From JAEYZM01 sp943372195 (GTDB lineage: Bacteria; Bacteroidota; Bacteroidia; Sphingobacteriales; Sphingobacteriaceae): 64,000 bases of DNA. Below the pieces are notes generated by a model. It was not told the DNA's origin. It made no database searches and saw only the letters and a list, made by a program, of their open reading frames with translations. Where the stretch lies: assembly GCA_943372195.1 (NCBI GenBank), contig CALRXS010000005.1, positions 86,495-150,494 on the forward strand. Reading direction: 5' to 3'. Positions 45,595 through 52,406 of the stretch are shown in pieces (within the stretch, counting starts at the first letter, position 1; every line of letters begins with the position of its first letter). A program made the position numbers and the translations under genes.

Positions 45595-45606
45595 AGGGTA
45601 GAATTA

Positions 45607-45646
45607 TTTGCTTTCAAATTAAGAATAATATTTATATTTAGGCAAA
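45607..45646. promoter_or_regulatory. Overlapping divergent promoters of the regulator and sensor genes
   Basis: Plus strand: TTTG at 45607-45610 and TATATTTA (7 of 8 to TAnnTTTG) at 45633-45640. Minus strand: TTTG at 45646-45643 and TTAATTTG (7 of 8) at 45622-45615. Both near-consensus pairs interleave, so binding at one should interfere with the other. Confidence 0.4.
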
Positions 45647-45662
45647 CTAAAATTTATATAAT

Positions 45663-45971
45663 ATGCCAAATAATGATATTACCCTAGCACAAGCAGCAGC
45701 TCTTGTAGATGAATTCAAAAGTCTAAACATCAGTTCTCAATTTTCTACTTTTATACCTAAAGATCAAATTGAAGAGTTATTAAGTCAGCCGAATTCAATC
45801 GGAATAAATATTTATAATGGATATGTAGATGGTAAAATACATTTAGTATTTGTAAGTGCTCAGACATCAACAGAAGCCGGGTATACTTTACAAGATGATT
45901 TATCTTTAATAAAAAATACTTTCAATGGCGACCCTGAAATTTCTATTGTACCGAATGATATAAATTCATGA
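45663..45971 (+). CDS. Small protein of unknown function, first gene of the sensor unit
   Basis: 102 residues without signal peptide or membrane span, predicted cytoplasmic. The sequence (I-T-L-A-Q-A-A-A-L-V-D-E-F-K, a middle P-K-D-Q-I-E-E-L-L, and a strand-rich I-G-I-N-I-Y-N-G-Y-V-D-G-K-I-H-L-V-F-V) suggests a small alpha/beta fold. I recognise no family. It overlaps the 7-TM gene by 4 bases and lies 68 bases from the divergent response regulator, so it is probably translated together with the sensor genes. Confidence 0.65.
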   Translation: MPNNDITLAQAAALVDEFKSLNISSQFSTFIPKDQIEELLSQPNSIGINIYNGYVDGKIHLVFVSAQTSTEAGYTLQDDLSLIKNTFNGDPEISIVPNDINS

Positions 45972-46633
45972 CAATAACTCAGAAATTTATCGTTAAGTTT
46001 TTGTTTATGATGACTACCATTCAAATTGGTATGACATTTTTTGTAGCATTACTAACTTATAAGTCACATACAAAAGTTCAACGATTTAATTTATTTTATA
46101 TTTCAATAATGTTATTCTGGACATACTTTAGTATGTATGTAGGGAAGATCACTGGGAGTAACCATTTTTTAGAAAGGTTTTATGTATTAATACATGTTAC
46201 ATTAGGTTTGAATTTGGTTTTGCTAGAAGCTAAATCAGAAAAATTTAAAAAATATTCATATTACACATTTATACCTTTCTTAGTAATTTGGTTAATATAT
46301 ATTGCAAGCAATGAGTTAGTTAAAACCTCTCCAGTTCTCGGCGGAATATCATATGCATACGTTAGTATTTTAATGTTGTATTTATTATATGATAAAATTT
46401 CTAATCATACAGGGTCATTATTTAATGACCCTGGTATGTACATTACAGTAGGTACTTATATTTTTTATGCAGGTACTGCTGTTGTATTTATTTTACTACA
46501 ACATTATATGGTTTTTTGGCAGTATTTCCCAAATGCTAGATTTTATAAGCCTGTATTACATGCGGCTTGTAATTTTATTTTTTATAGTTTATTCATTTAT
46601 TCCTTTCTATGCAATCGATCGATAAGCAACTAG
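45968..46633 (+). CDS. Seven-transmembrane protein, probable sensor partner of the histidine kinase
   Basis: 221 residues with seven hydrophobic helices (roughly residues 12-30, 40-60, 70-88, 96-114, 124-142, 155-177, 188-210) and very short loops. I recognise no named family. The gene overlaps its upstream neighbour by 4 bases and the histidine kinase by 25 bases. That kinase has only one membrane span and no sensor domain of its own, so this protein may provide the sensory module. The topology recalls the membrane modules of 7TM-type kinases, but this is inference. Confidence 0.7.
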   Translation: MTITQKFIVKFLFMMTTIQIGMTFFVALLTYKSHTKVQRFNLFYISIMLFWTYFSMYVGKITGSNHFLERFYVLIHVTLGLNLVLLEAKSEKFKKYSYYTFIPFLVIWLIYIASNELVKTSPVLGGISYAYVSILMLYLLYDKISNHTGSLFNDPGMYITVGTYIFYAGTAVVFILLQHYMVFWQYFPNARFYKPVLHAACNFIFYSLFIYSFLCNRSISN

Positions 46634-47355
46634 TAATTGGTGTTGTTGTAACTTTAATAGTTATTCTTTCACTGCTCGTTTTTATTATTGCAACAGTTGT
46701 TTTATATCAACGAAAACTTAGAGAGAAGCAACAGGCTTTATTTCAGTCTGTGATTGATGCAGAAGAAAAAGAACGAAATAGAATTGCAAAAGATTTGCAC
46801 GATAGTTTAGGTGCTTCAATGTCAGCTATCAAATTATATTTTGAAAGTTTGATGCCCAATATTGATGATAAAGAAAAATCGATTTTGGTTTATAATATGC
46901 TTGATGATGCATGTAATGAAGTACGTTCGATTTCACATCAAATGATGCCCCAAATTTTAATAAGAGAGGGTTTGTTCGTAGCTACTCGTCAATTTTGTTC
47001 TGCTTTTATGAACTTGTCTAAATTAAAGTTTGAGCTAAATATTTTAGGTCCAGAAATCAGACCTAATAACCCCACTACAGAGCTTATGATTTATAGAGTT
47101 TTACAAGAATTAATAAATAATTCATTGAAACATTCTAAAGCCACTGAAATTATTGTTCAATTAATTCAATCCAAAAATGAGTTGATATTAAGTGTCGAAG
47201 ATAATGGTATAGGAGGTGATATTAAAATTAATGATATTAGTAATGGGTTGGGAATCAATAATTTAATATCAAGGGTGAAGTACCTAAACGGACAAATAAC
47301 CTTTGAAAATGTAGAAAATTCTGGATTAACGGCATTAGTTAGAATTCCTTTTTAA
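46609..47355 (+). CDS. Histidine kinase, HisKA_3 class
   Basis: 248 residues. One transmembrane helix (about 8-33) is followed by a short coiled-coil and the dimerisation/phospho-acceptor helix A-E-E-K-E-R-N-R-I-A-K-D-L-H-D-S-L-G, with His64 as phosphorylation site. The ATPase domain has an N-box (Q-E-L-I-N-N-S-L-K-H-S), a G1-box (V-E-D-N-G-I-G-G) and a G2-type G-L-G-I-N-N-L. HisKA_3 kinases partner with NarL-type regulators such as the one at 44965. It lacks a sensor domain, but the 25-base overlap with the 7-TM gene suggests a split sensor. The FliF-FliG gene begins 98 bases downstream with no terminator between, so cotranscription is possible. Confidence 0.9.
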   Translation: MQSIDKQLVIGVVVTLIVILSLLVFIIATVVLYQRKLREKQQALFQSVIDAEEKERNRIAKDLHDSLGASMSAIKLYFESLMPNIDDKEKSILVYNMLDDACNEVRSISHQMMPQILIREGLFVATRQFCSAFMNLSKLKFELNILGPEIRPNNPTTELMIYRVLQELINNSLKHSKATEIIVQLIQSKNELILSVEDNGIGGDIKINDISNGLGINNLISRVKYLNGQITFENVENSGLTALVRIPF

Positions 47356-47453
47356 AGTATTTTTTTTATTTAACTAATTGGTTTATTTTATATATTAGAT
47401 GACCTATGTATTAGGCATATTAGTTAAACTAAACTAAATAATTCTAAATAATA

Positions 47454-49280
47454 ATGCGTAAAGATTACCGATTTAGTGTAATAAGTTTATACTTATGTGC
47501 ATTGTTGACTTTTGTATTCATACAAAATTCATCAGCACAACCTTTTTCTTATCAGCCTAACTTCAACCAAAATCCGAAGACCTTAAACTCGGCAAATAGT
47601 TATGAAGTTATCGTAAAACAAGAATTAGCGAAATTCTTTAGTCCAGGCACCTTTGTCGTTGACATTAACATATTACAAGGAAGCATTGAGGTCATCAAAC
47701 CTAGCAATAGGCCTAACATCAAGAAAAAAATGGGTCGTTTGCCTGGTATGCCAGTTCTTCCCAAAAGTATCGAAGAAACAACACCTACAGATACTAATTC
47801 AAATTATATTTTCAGTATAGAAGAAGTTGATTATTTAGATGTATCTGTTTTAGTTGATACCACTTTCAATGATACTGATTTAGATTTCATAAAGTCGCTA
47901 GTTCGTTCAGTAATTCCAATTGATGAAACAAAGGGTGATATTGTAAAAGTTAAAAGAGCAGTATTTCCAAAAGCACAAGAAAGTAATCAAGCTATTACAG
48001 CTCCAGTACCTGTTCAAACTAAACCTGAACCCAATCAATATCCGAATTATAACACAGCACCCACTGAAAATAAAAGTACAGATACAGAAAAGCCAGAACA
48101 GAATATTTTATTGTACGCGCTATTATTTATCTTACTCATTTGTTTAGTCATTATTGTATTTGTTGTATTCTTACTATACAGAAGAAGTAAACAAAATAAT
48201 AACTCTAATAACAATGATGTACAAAAAGAAGAAAAGAAGTCAAATAAAGAAGATGAATTAAGTATAGTATACCCTCGCGAAGAATTAAAATCAAGTCCGC
48301 AAACCGAAGACATCATCAACTACGAATTTAATAGACAACATGTTATTACTAGTGTTATCTCAAACCCGAAAGACGTAGCTGCTATGTTAGAAGCATGGAT
48401 GTTAACAAACCCTGAGGAAGGAAAACTACGAGCTGCTAATGCATTAAATGCTGTAAATCCGAAATTACTTAATTTTATTAAACCACATTTATCTGATAAA
48501 GTTTATACTGAATTGTCACAAGCAATTAACAACGGACAGTTAAATTCTTATACAGATAAATATCAAGAGGCAAGAGATTTCAGTAAAGAGTTATTATCAA
48601 TAAATACCGAACACGAAAAAAATGAAGATCTCTTTGAGTTTCTAAATCAAATTACAGATGCTCAAGTAATACATATGTTGAAAGATGAAGATGATAATCT
48701 GTCTTCTATTTTATTAGCACAACTAAGCTCTAAGCGCTCAAAGAATATTTTGGGAATGATGGATATCAATAGAAGGTCCTCGATAATCATGAAAATGAGT
48801 AAGATTGATTTGATATCTTCTTCTATTTATAGAGAAGTTGCTGGTTATTTCTCAAAGAAAGCAGTAGAGGTAAAGGGAATGCAAAATGTAGCATTCGACG
48901 GTCTTCAAACTATACTAGATATTTTAGATCAAATGCAAGACGAAGATCAAGATCAATTAATTGGTTCTATTGCATCTCAAGATTTAGAGTTGGCAAATAA
49001 CATCAAACAACAATTTGTTGGCTTTAAAAATCTAGTTTATTTAACAGATGTTCAATTAGAAGCAGCATTGAGAGATATAGATACAGATACAATAGTTGCA
49101 GCATTAACCGGATCTACAGCTGCAATACAAAATAAAGTAATTGCACAAAGAGCAGTCCGTGAGCAAACATTAATTAGATCTGAATTAGATGGTTCAAATA
49201 CTATAAGTCCTGAATTACGCGACGCCTCTAAAAAGAAAATTATTGATTCAATAAGAAAAGTTTTAAAAACGATTGCCTAA
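47454..49280 (+). CDS. FliF-FliG fusion protein (minimal MS-ring plus rotor)
   Basis: 608 residues. Residues 1-29 are a signal peptide or first membrane anchor. About 45-172 (S-Y-E-V-I-V-K-Q-E-L, then L-D-V-S-V-L-V-D, then I-K-S-L-V-R-S-V-I-P-I-D-E-T-K-G-D-I-V-K-V) match the membrane-proximal periplasmic part of FliF. A Pro/Thr/Gln-rich linker leads to a transmembrane helix (about 218-243). Residues 296-316 (S-N-P-K-D-V-A-A-M-L-E-A-W) resemble the FliF tail that binds FliG. FliG-like N, middle and C domains follow at about 320-380, 388-470 and 480-606, with the F-K-N-L-V, A-L-R-D-I-D-T-D and A-L-T-G signatures. FliF and FliG are normally separate. The upstream FliF ring domains are missing. 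motA and motB follow in the same operon. Homology was read by eye. Confidence 0.82.
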   Translation: MRKDYRFSVISLYLCALLTFVFIQNSSAQPFSYQPNFNQNPKTLNSANSYEVIVKQELAKFFSPGTFVVDINILQGSIEVIKPSNRPNIKKKMGRLPGMPVLPKSIEETTPTDTNSNYIFSIEEVDYLDVSVLVDTTFNDTDLDFIKSLVRSVIPIDETKGDIVKVKRAVFPKAQESNQAITAPVPVQTKPEPNQYPNYNTAPTENKSTDTEKPEQNILLYALLFILLICLVIIVFVVFLLYRRSKQNNNSNNNDVQKEEKKSNKEDELSIVYPREELKSSPQTEDIINYEFNRQHVITSVISNPKDVAAMLEAWMLTNPEEGKLRAANALNAVNPKLLNFIKPHLSDKVYTELSQAINNGQLNSYTDKYQEARDFSKELLSINTEHEKNEDLFEFLNQITDAQVIHMLKDEDDNLSSILLAQLSSKRSKNILGMMDINRRSSIIMKMSKIDLISSSIYREVAGYFSKKAVEVKGMQNVAFDGLQTILDILDQMQDEDQDQLIGSIASQDLELANNIKQQFVGFKNLVYLTDVQLEAALRDIDTDTIVAALTGSTAAIQNKVIAQRAVREQTLIRSELDGSNTISPELRDASKKKIIDSIRKVLKTIA

Positions 49281-50344
49281 TGAGAGTTAAGTTATTCATA
49301 TTATTTTTATTTATTTCATCGCATAGCTTCTCTCAATCAGTTAGAAGCAATCCGCAAGTTAGAAAACAAACGGAGCTTACAAGGTTGATGGAAGAAGTGG
49401 TTGATGTATTAAAAGTGCCTGATTTATTATATAGAAGAGTATCTATTGTATCTTTTGACTATCCTGATTTTATTTTAAGTGAGAGTGAAGCATCACAGAT
49501 AAGAAGTAGAATAGAGGGAGCTTTTGCTAAATCTGGATTTGTTATAGTTTCAGCACCTGAGTTCAAGCAAAAAGCCTTAACAATAGTTTCAGGTACAGAT
49601 TCAAATCTAAAAATATCTCGACAAAATTCTTTAGAGAGATTATTGAATAATGAAAAAGCATTTTCTGATGTTATAGATAAGTATGCAATTCAAGGTGTAA
49701 TATATGCTCAACTTACATACGATTATGTGACGGGTTATCAGCTGAATCTACAATTATTAAAATCTAATTCTAAAGAGCTTTTGTATTCTACAATTGTATA
49801 TTCTGATCCGAAATTATACGTATCTAGAAGTATGCAAACACAAATTACAGCTGGTTATATAATCAATAATACCAAAAATTATTTAATCAATAATATGCCT
49901 TTTATAGGTGGAAGTTTTGCAGGTTTTGCAGAATTAGGGGTGCATTTACGACAACCTTTTACTCCTACTAGAACTGGATATTACGGAATAACAGGCGGAC
50001 TATCATTATTGAATTTAATACAAAGTGGTAATGATACTTCTTTTAGAAATTTTAATAAAATTATACCTACAGTAGGATTTCAATATTCATTATGTTTTTT
50101 CAAGAAAAATGATTTGCCTCGTGAATATTGGATGGAAGCTTTTCAGTCAGTTAACTTATTAATTGCAGATGAATGGTTACCAGTAGTTAGACAAGGAATA
50201 ACAGTAAATGCAACTAAAAACATGAGCGTTCAAATAGATTTAAGATATTATCTAATAAGCTCTAATTTGACTAACGGCAACAATTTGTTGCAATTAAATA
50301 ATTTTGGATATGGACTTAACATTATATACAGGCCGAAGATATAG
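49280..50344 (+). CDS. Secreted protein with FlgO/CsgG-like domain and predicted outer membrane barrel
   Basis: 354 residues; its ATG overlaps the stop of the FliF-FliG gene by one base. Signal peptide about 1-19. Residues about 40-180 have the alternation of the FlgO/LpoB/CsgG alpha/beta domain: V-S-I-V-S-F, then S-R-I-E-G-A-F-A-K-S-G-F-V-I-V-S, then Y-A-I-Q-G-V-I-Y-A-Q-L-T, then L-N-L-Q-L-L-K-S. Residues about 205-354 are Gly- and aromatic-rich with strand alternation, like an outer membrane barrel, ending N-I-I-Y-R-P-K-I. FlgO is an outer-membrane component of the Vibrio flagellar motor. A similar role, anchoring the machine at the outer membrane, is inferred and not shown. Confidence 0.6.
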   Translation: MRVKLFILFLFISSHSFSQSVRSNPQVRKQTELTRLMEEVVDVLKVPDLLYRRVSIVSFDYPDFILSESEASQIRSRIEGAFAKSGFVIVSAPEFKQKALTIVSGTDSNLKISRQNSLERLLNNEKAFSDVIDKYAIQGVIYAQLTYDYVTGYQLNLQLLKSNSKELLYSTIVYSDPKLYVSRSMQTQITAGYIINNTKNYLINNMPFIGGSFAGFAELGVHLRQPFTPTRTGYYGITGGLSLLNLIQSGNDTSFRNFNKIIPTVGFQYSLCFFKKNDLPREYWMEAFQSVNLLIADEWLPVVRQGITVNATKNMSVQIDLRYYLISSNLTNGNNLLQLNNFGYGLNIIYRPKI

Positions 50345-50873
50345 TATAATTGTTTTTGCTTTGATTTTTTTTAGTTCTTGCCAAACGCAGATGACTCCTC
50401 AAGAGTTAGTTGAGCAGCAGAGAATTTCAGAAATGCAAAGAAGAACAGTTAATGCTAAAGATCCTGTAAACATTAAATACAAAAATAATTCATCGAGCAT
50501 TGAATATGCTGTTGGTAAAGGAAATGAAGAGTTTATACTTGATATGAACACTGATCCTAAATTTAAAAAAGATGTTATTGATGGGGTATTAAATATATCG
50601 AGAGAAGCACAAATAGCAGTTAATGAAGCAGTGAAAGATATTCGCAAAGCGCAAGAATTTTTATACATCGATGATTATAATACCGCACTAGAATACGTTA
50701 ATGAATCTATTAAAATTATACCAACTGCAGAAGGTTATGCTTTGAAGGGGAGTATTTTATATATGATGGGAGATGAACCTGCTGCAAAAGAAAGTTGGTT
50801 ATTAGCATTAAAAATTGATCCTGAAATTAAAATTCCGACAGCTAAAGAGTTGAAGGAAATATCTTCAAAATAA
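50310..50873 (+). CDS. TPR-containing lipoprotein of the motor-like operon
   Basis: 187 residues from the ATG at 50310; an in-frame TTG lies two codons earlier. The gene overlaps its neighbour by 35 bases, in another frame. A lipoprotein signal ends in F-F-S-S-C near residue 22. Downstream is a polar helical region, then one or two TPR-like helix pairs (about 110-180: A-Q-E-F-L-Y-I-D-D-Y-N-T-A-L-E-Y-V-N-E-S-I-K-I-I-P, then G-Y-A-L-K-G-S-I-L-Y-M-M-G-D). TPR lipoproteins often scaffold envelope complexes; PilF of type IV pili is an example. It may join the FlgO-like protein to the stator or rotor. No named family recognised. Confidence 0.7.
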   Translation: MDLTLYTGRRYSIIVFALIFFSSCQTQMTPQELVEQQRISEMQRRTVNAKDPVNIKYKNNSSSIEYAVGKGNEEFILDMNTDPKFKKDVIDGVLNISREAQIAVNEAVKDIRKAQEFLYIDDYNTALEYVNESIKIIPTAEGYALKGSILYMMGDEPAAKESWLLALKIDPEIKIPTAKELKEISSK

Positions 50874-50879
50874 TTAGAT

Positions 50880-51695
50880 ATGAAGTTCTCTATTGGTAGT
50901 TTTATTGGTTTTGCCATTTGTACAGGATTTATTATTCTTGGACTTATGGATACAAGTGGGTATATAAGATTAGAGCATTATTTGCCTAGCTTCTTAAAAA
51001 ATCCATTTATACATTTTGCAGGTTTCTTCATTGTATTTGGAGGAGTATTAGGCGCGATGTTTATTATGTACCCAACAGATGCAGTTCTAAAAGCACTAGG
51101 AAGTTTTAGACATATGTTTAATCATTCGAATACAAAAGCCTCTACTATGGCTGAAGATGTTGAAATGATTGTTTCTTGGTCAGAGAAAATCAAAAATGAC
51201 AAAAAGTCTTTCATCCAAGAAATGACACAAAATAATAAAGACCCATACACAAGAGTATTATTCGATTTATATAGCACAAATTATTCTAGTCATGATATCA
51301 GAGCAATGGGTGAGGTCAATATTGAAAAAGAATTTAATCAATCTTTACAAATGTCTGATGTAATTCATGCCATGGCGAACTCTGCACCAGCATTTGGTAT
51401 GGTGGGTACTGTATTAGGTATGGTAGTAATGTTAAGCAATCTTAGTGATCCTGCTAATATAGGTCCGGGTATATCAACCGGCTTAATCGGAACTTTATAC
51501 GGAGTAACTTCAGCCAATCTATTTTTCATTCCATTATCACGAAAAATAAAATTCAATGCACTTATTCAACAGCGAAGAGAAATTATCATTCTAGAAGGCT
51601 TGCTTCTAATTAAAGAAAACAAACCTGCATTAGTGATTAGAGATCAGTTGATGTCATTTGTTTCAAGAGAAAATGAAACTAAGCCAATAAAATAA
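50880..51695 (+). CDS. motA: MotA/PomA-family stator subunit
   Basis: 271 residues, close to PomA and shorter than E. coli MotA. Four transmembrane helices: about 4-24, 42-63, 164-186 and 199-220. TM3 has A-P-A-F-G-M-V-G-T-V-L-G-M-V-V-M-L-S-N, with Pro170 at the E. coli Pro173 position. TM4 has G-L-I-G-T-L-Y-G-V-T-S-A-N-L-F-F-I-P-L. Thr177 and Thr205 fall where the Na-linked threonines of PomA lie. The cytoplasmic loop (64-160) is the FliG-contacting region in flagella. Similarity to PomA/MotA is much stronger than to ExbB, TolQ, GldL or ZorA. With MotB it should form an ion channel that turns or drives the FliF-FliG rotor. It directly follows the lipoprotein gene by 6 bases and overlaps motB by one base. 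Confidence 0.92.
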   Translation: MKFSIGSFIGFAICTGFIILGLMDTSGYIRLEHYLPSFLKNPFIHFAGFFIVFGGVLGAMFIMYPTDAVLKALGSFRHMFNHSNTKASTMAEDVEMIVSWSEKIKNDKKSFIQEMTQNNKDPYTRVLFDLYSTNYSSHDIRAMGEVNIEKEFNQSLQMSDVIHAMANSAPAFGMVGTVLGMVVMLSNLSDPANIGPGISTGLIGTLYGVTSANLFFIPLSRKIKFNALIQQRREIIILEGLLLIKENKPALVIRDQLMSFVSRENETKPIK

Positions 51696-52372
51696 TGAGT
51701 TTAGAATCAAATAAAAAGAAGGTACACAAAAATGCATTTGGTGAAGGTCAAGAAGAATTATGGCTCATCACTTATGCTGATTTGATAACACTTCTATTGT
51801 GTTTTTTTATTCTTTTATTTTCTGCCTCTTCTATAGATCAAAATGTTTGGGAAACTATAAAAACCAGTTATAGCACCAAAATGAAAAAGAAGGTAGCTAA
51901 TACTCCTTTAGCTGACATAAAAAATCAACTCGATTCAATGTTAATGAAAGAAGTGAAAGATAATAAACTTGAAATCTTAAAAGATGAGAATGGTATCAAC
52001 ATGAGATTTTTAAGTACTTCTTTTTATAATTCAGGAGAAGCTACATTATTACCAGAAGGGAAAGCAATTGTCGACAAGATTTTTAATATCATCAAAAATG
52101 TAAAAGGTACAAAATTCAATATTGATGTCGAAGGACACACAGACGACAATCCGATTTCTAATATAAGCTACCCCTCAAATTGGGAACTATCAGTAGCACG
52201 TGCTTCTAATGTTGTTAGATATTTAGTAGAACGCGGTATAGAACCTCGTAGATTAAAAGCATCAGGTTATGCCGACACTAAACCTGTCGTCGCTAATAGA
52301 GATTCATTAGGTAAGCCAATACCCGACAACCAATCAATCAATCGCCGAGTAGTCTTAAAAATCCACTACTAA
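51695..52372 (+). CDS. motB: MotB/PomB-family stator subunit with OmpA peptidoglycan-binding domain
   Basis: 225 residues. A short cytoplasmic N-terminus precedes one transmembrane helix (about 23-46) with the essential Asp29 in W-L-I-T-Y-A-D-L, equivalent to MotB Asp32 and PomB Asp24. Cys36 and Ser43 are spaced as in PomB. A plug or linker follows, then an OmpA-like domain (about 110-225: D-V-E-G-H-T-D-D-N-P-I, then S-N-W-E-L-S-V-A-R-A, then G-Y-A-D-T-K-P, then N-R-R-V-V-L-K-I) that binds peptidoglycan. The stator is thus predicted to be fixed to the wall. GldM, the usual Bacteroidota motor protein, has a different periplasmic part. It is the last gene of the operon; pgk is convergent. Confidence 0.95.
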   Translation: MSLESNKKKVHKNAFGEGQEELWLITYADLITLLLCFFILLFSASSIDQNVWETIKTSYSTKMKKKVANTPLADIKNQLDSMLMKEVKDNKLEILKDENGINMRFLSTSFYNSGEATLLPEGKAIVDKIFNIIKNVKGTKFNIDVEGHTDDNPISNISYPSNWELSVARASNVVRYLVERGIEPRRLKASGYADTKPVVANRDSLGKPIPDNQSINRRVVLKIHY

Positions 52373-52375
52373 TTT

Positions 52376-52398
52376 CCAGTCACCAGTTACTAGTCACT
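52376..52398. repeat. Period-7 intergenic repeat
   Basis: Heptamers CCAGTCA, CCAGTTA and CTAGTCA in tandem fill most of the 34-base space between convergent motB and pgk. Same family as 15509-15533 (opposite orientation) and 43621-43665. Confidence 0.7.
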
Positions 52399-52406
52399 AT
52401 TTAAAG

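Noticed and set aside
50880..52372. GldL/GldM (gliding and T9SS motor) or Zorya ZorA/ZorB as identity of the two stator genes.
   Set aside because: The sequences fit PomA/PomB better: four-helix MotA with conserved APAFGM motif and a MotB OmpA domain. GldM has a long multi-domain periplasmic part, ZorA has a long cytoplasmic tail, and no zorC, zorD or zorE is present.
44965..52372. A complete flagellar locus.
   Set aside because: No export apparatus, rod, hook, filament, FliM or FliN gene is found in the window; only rotor and stator-like parts.
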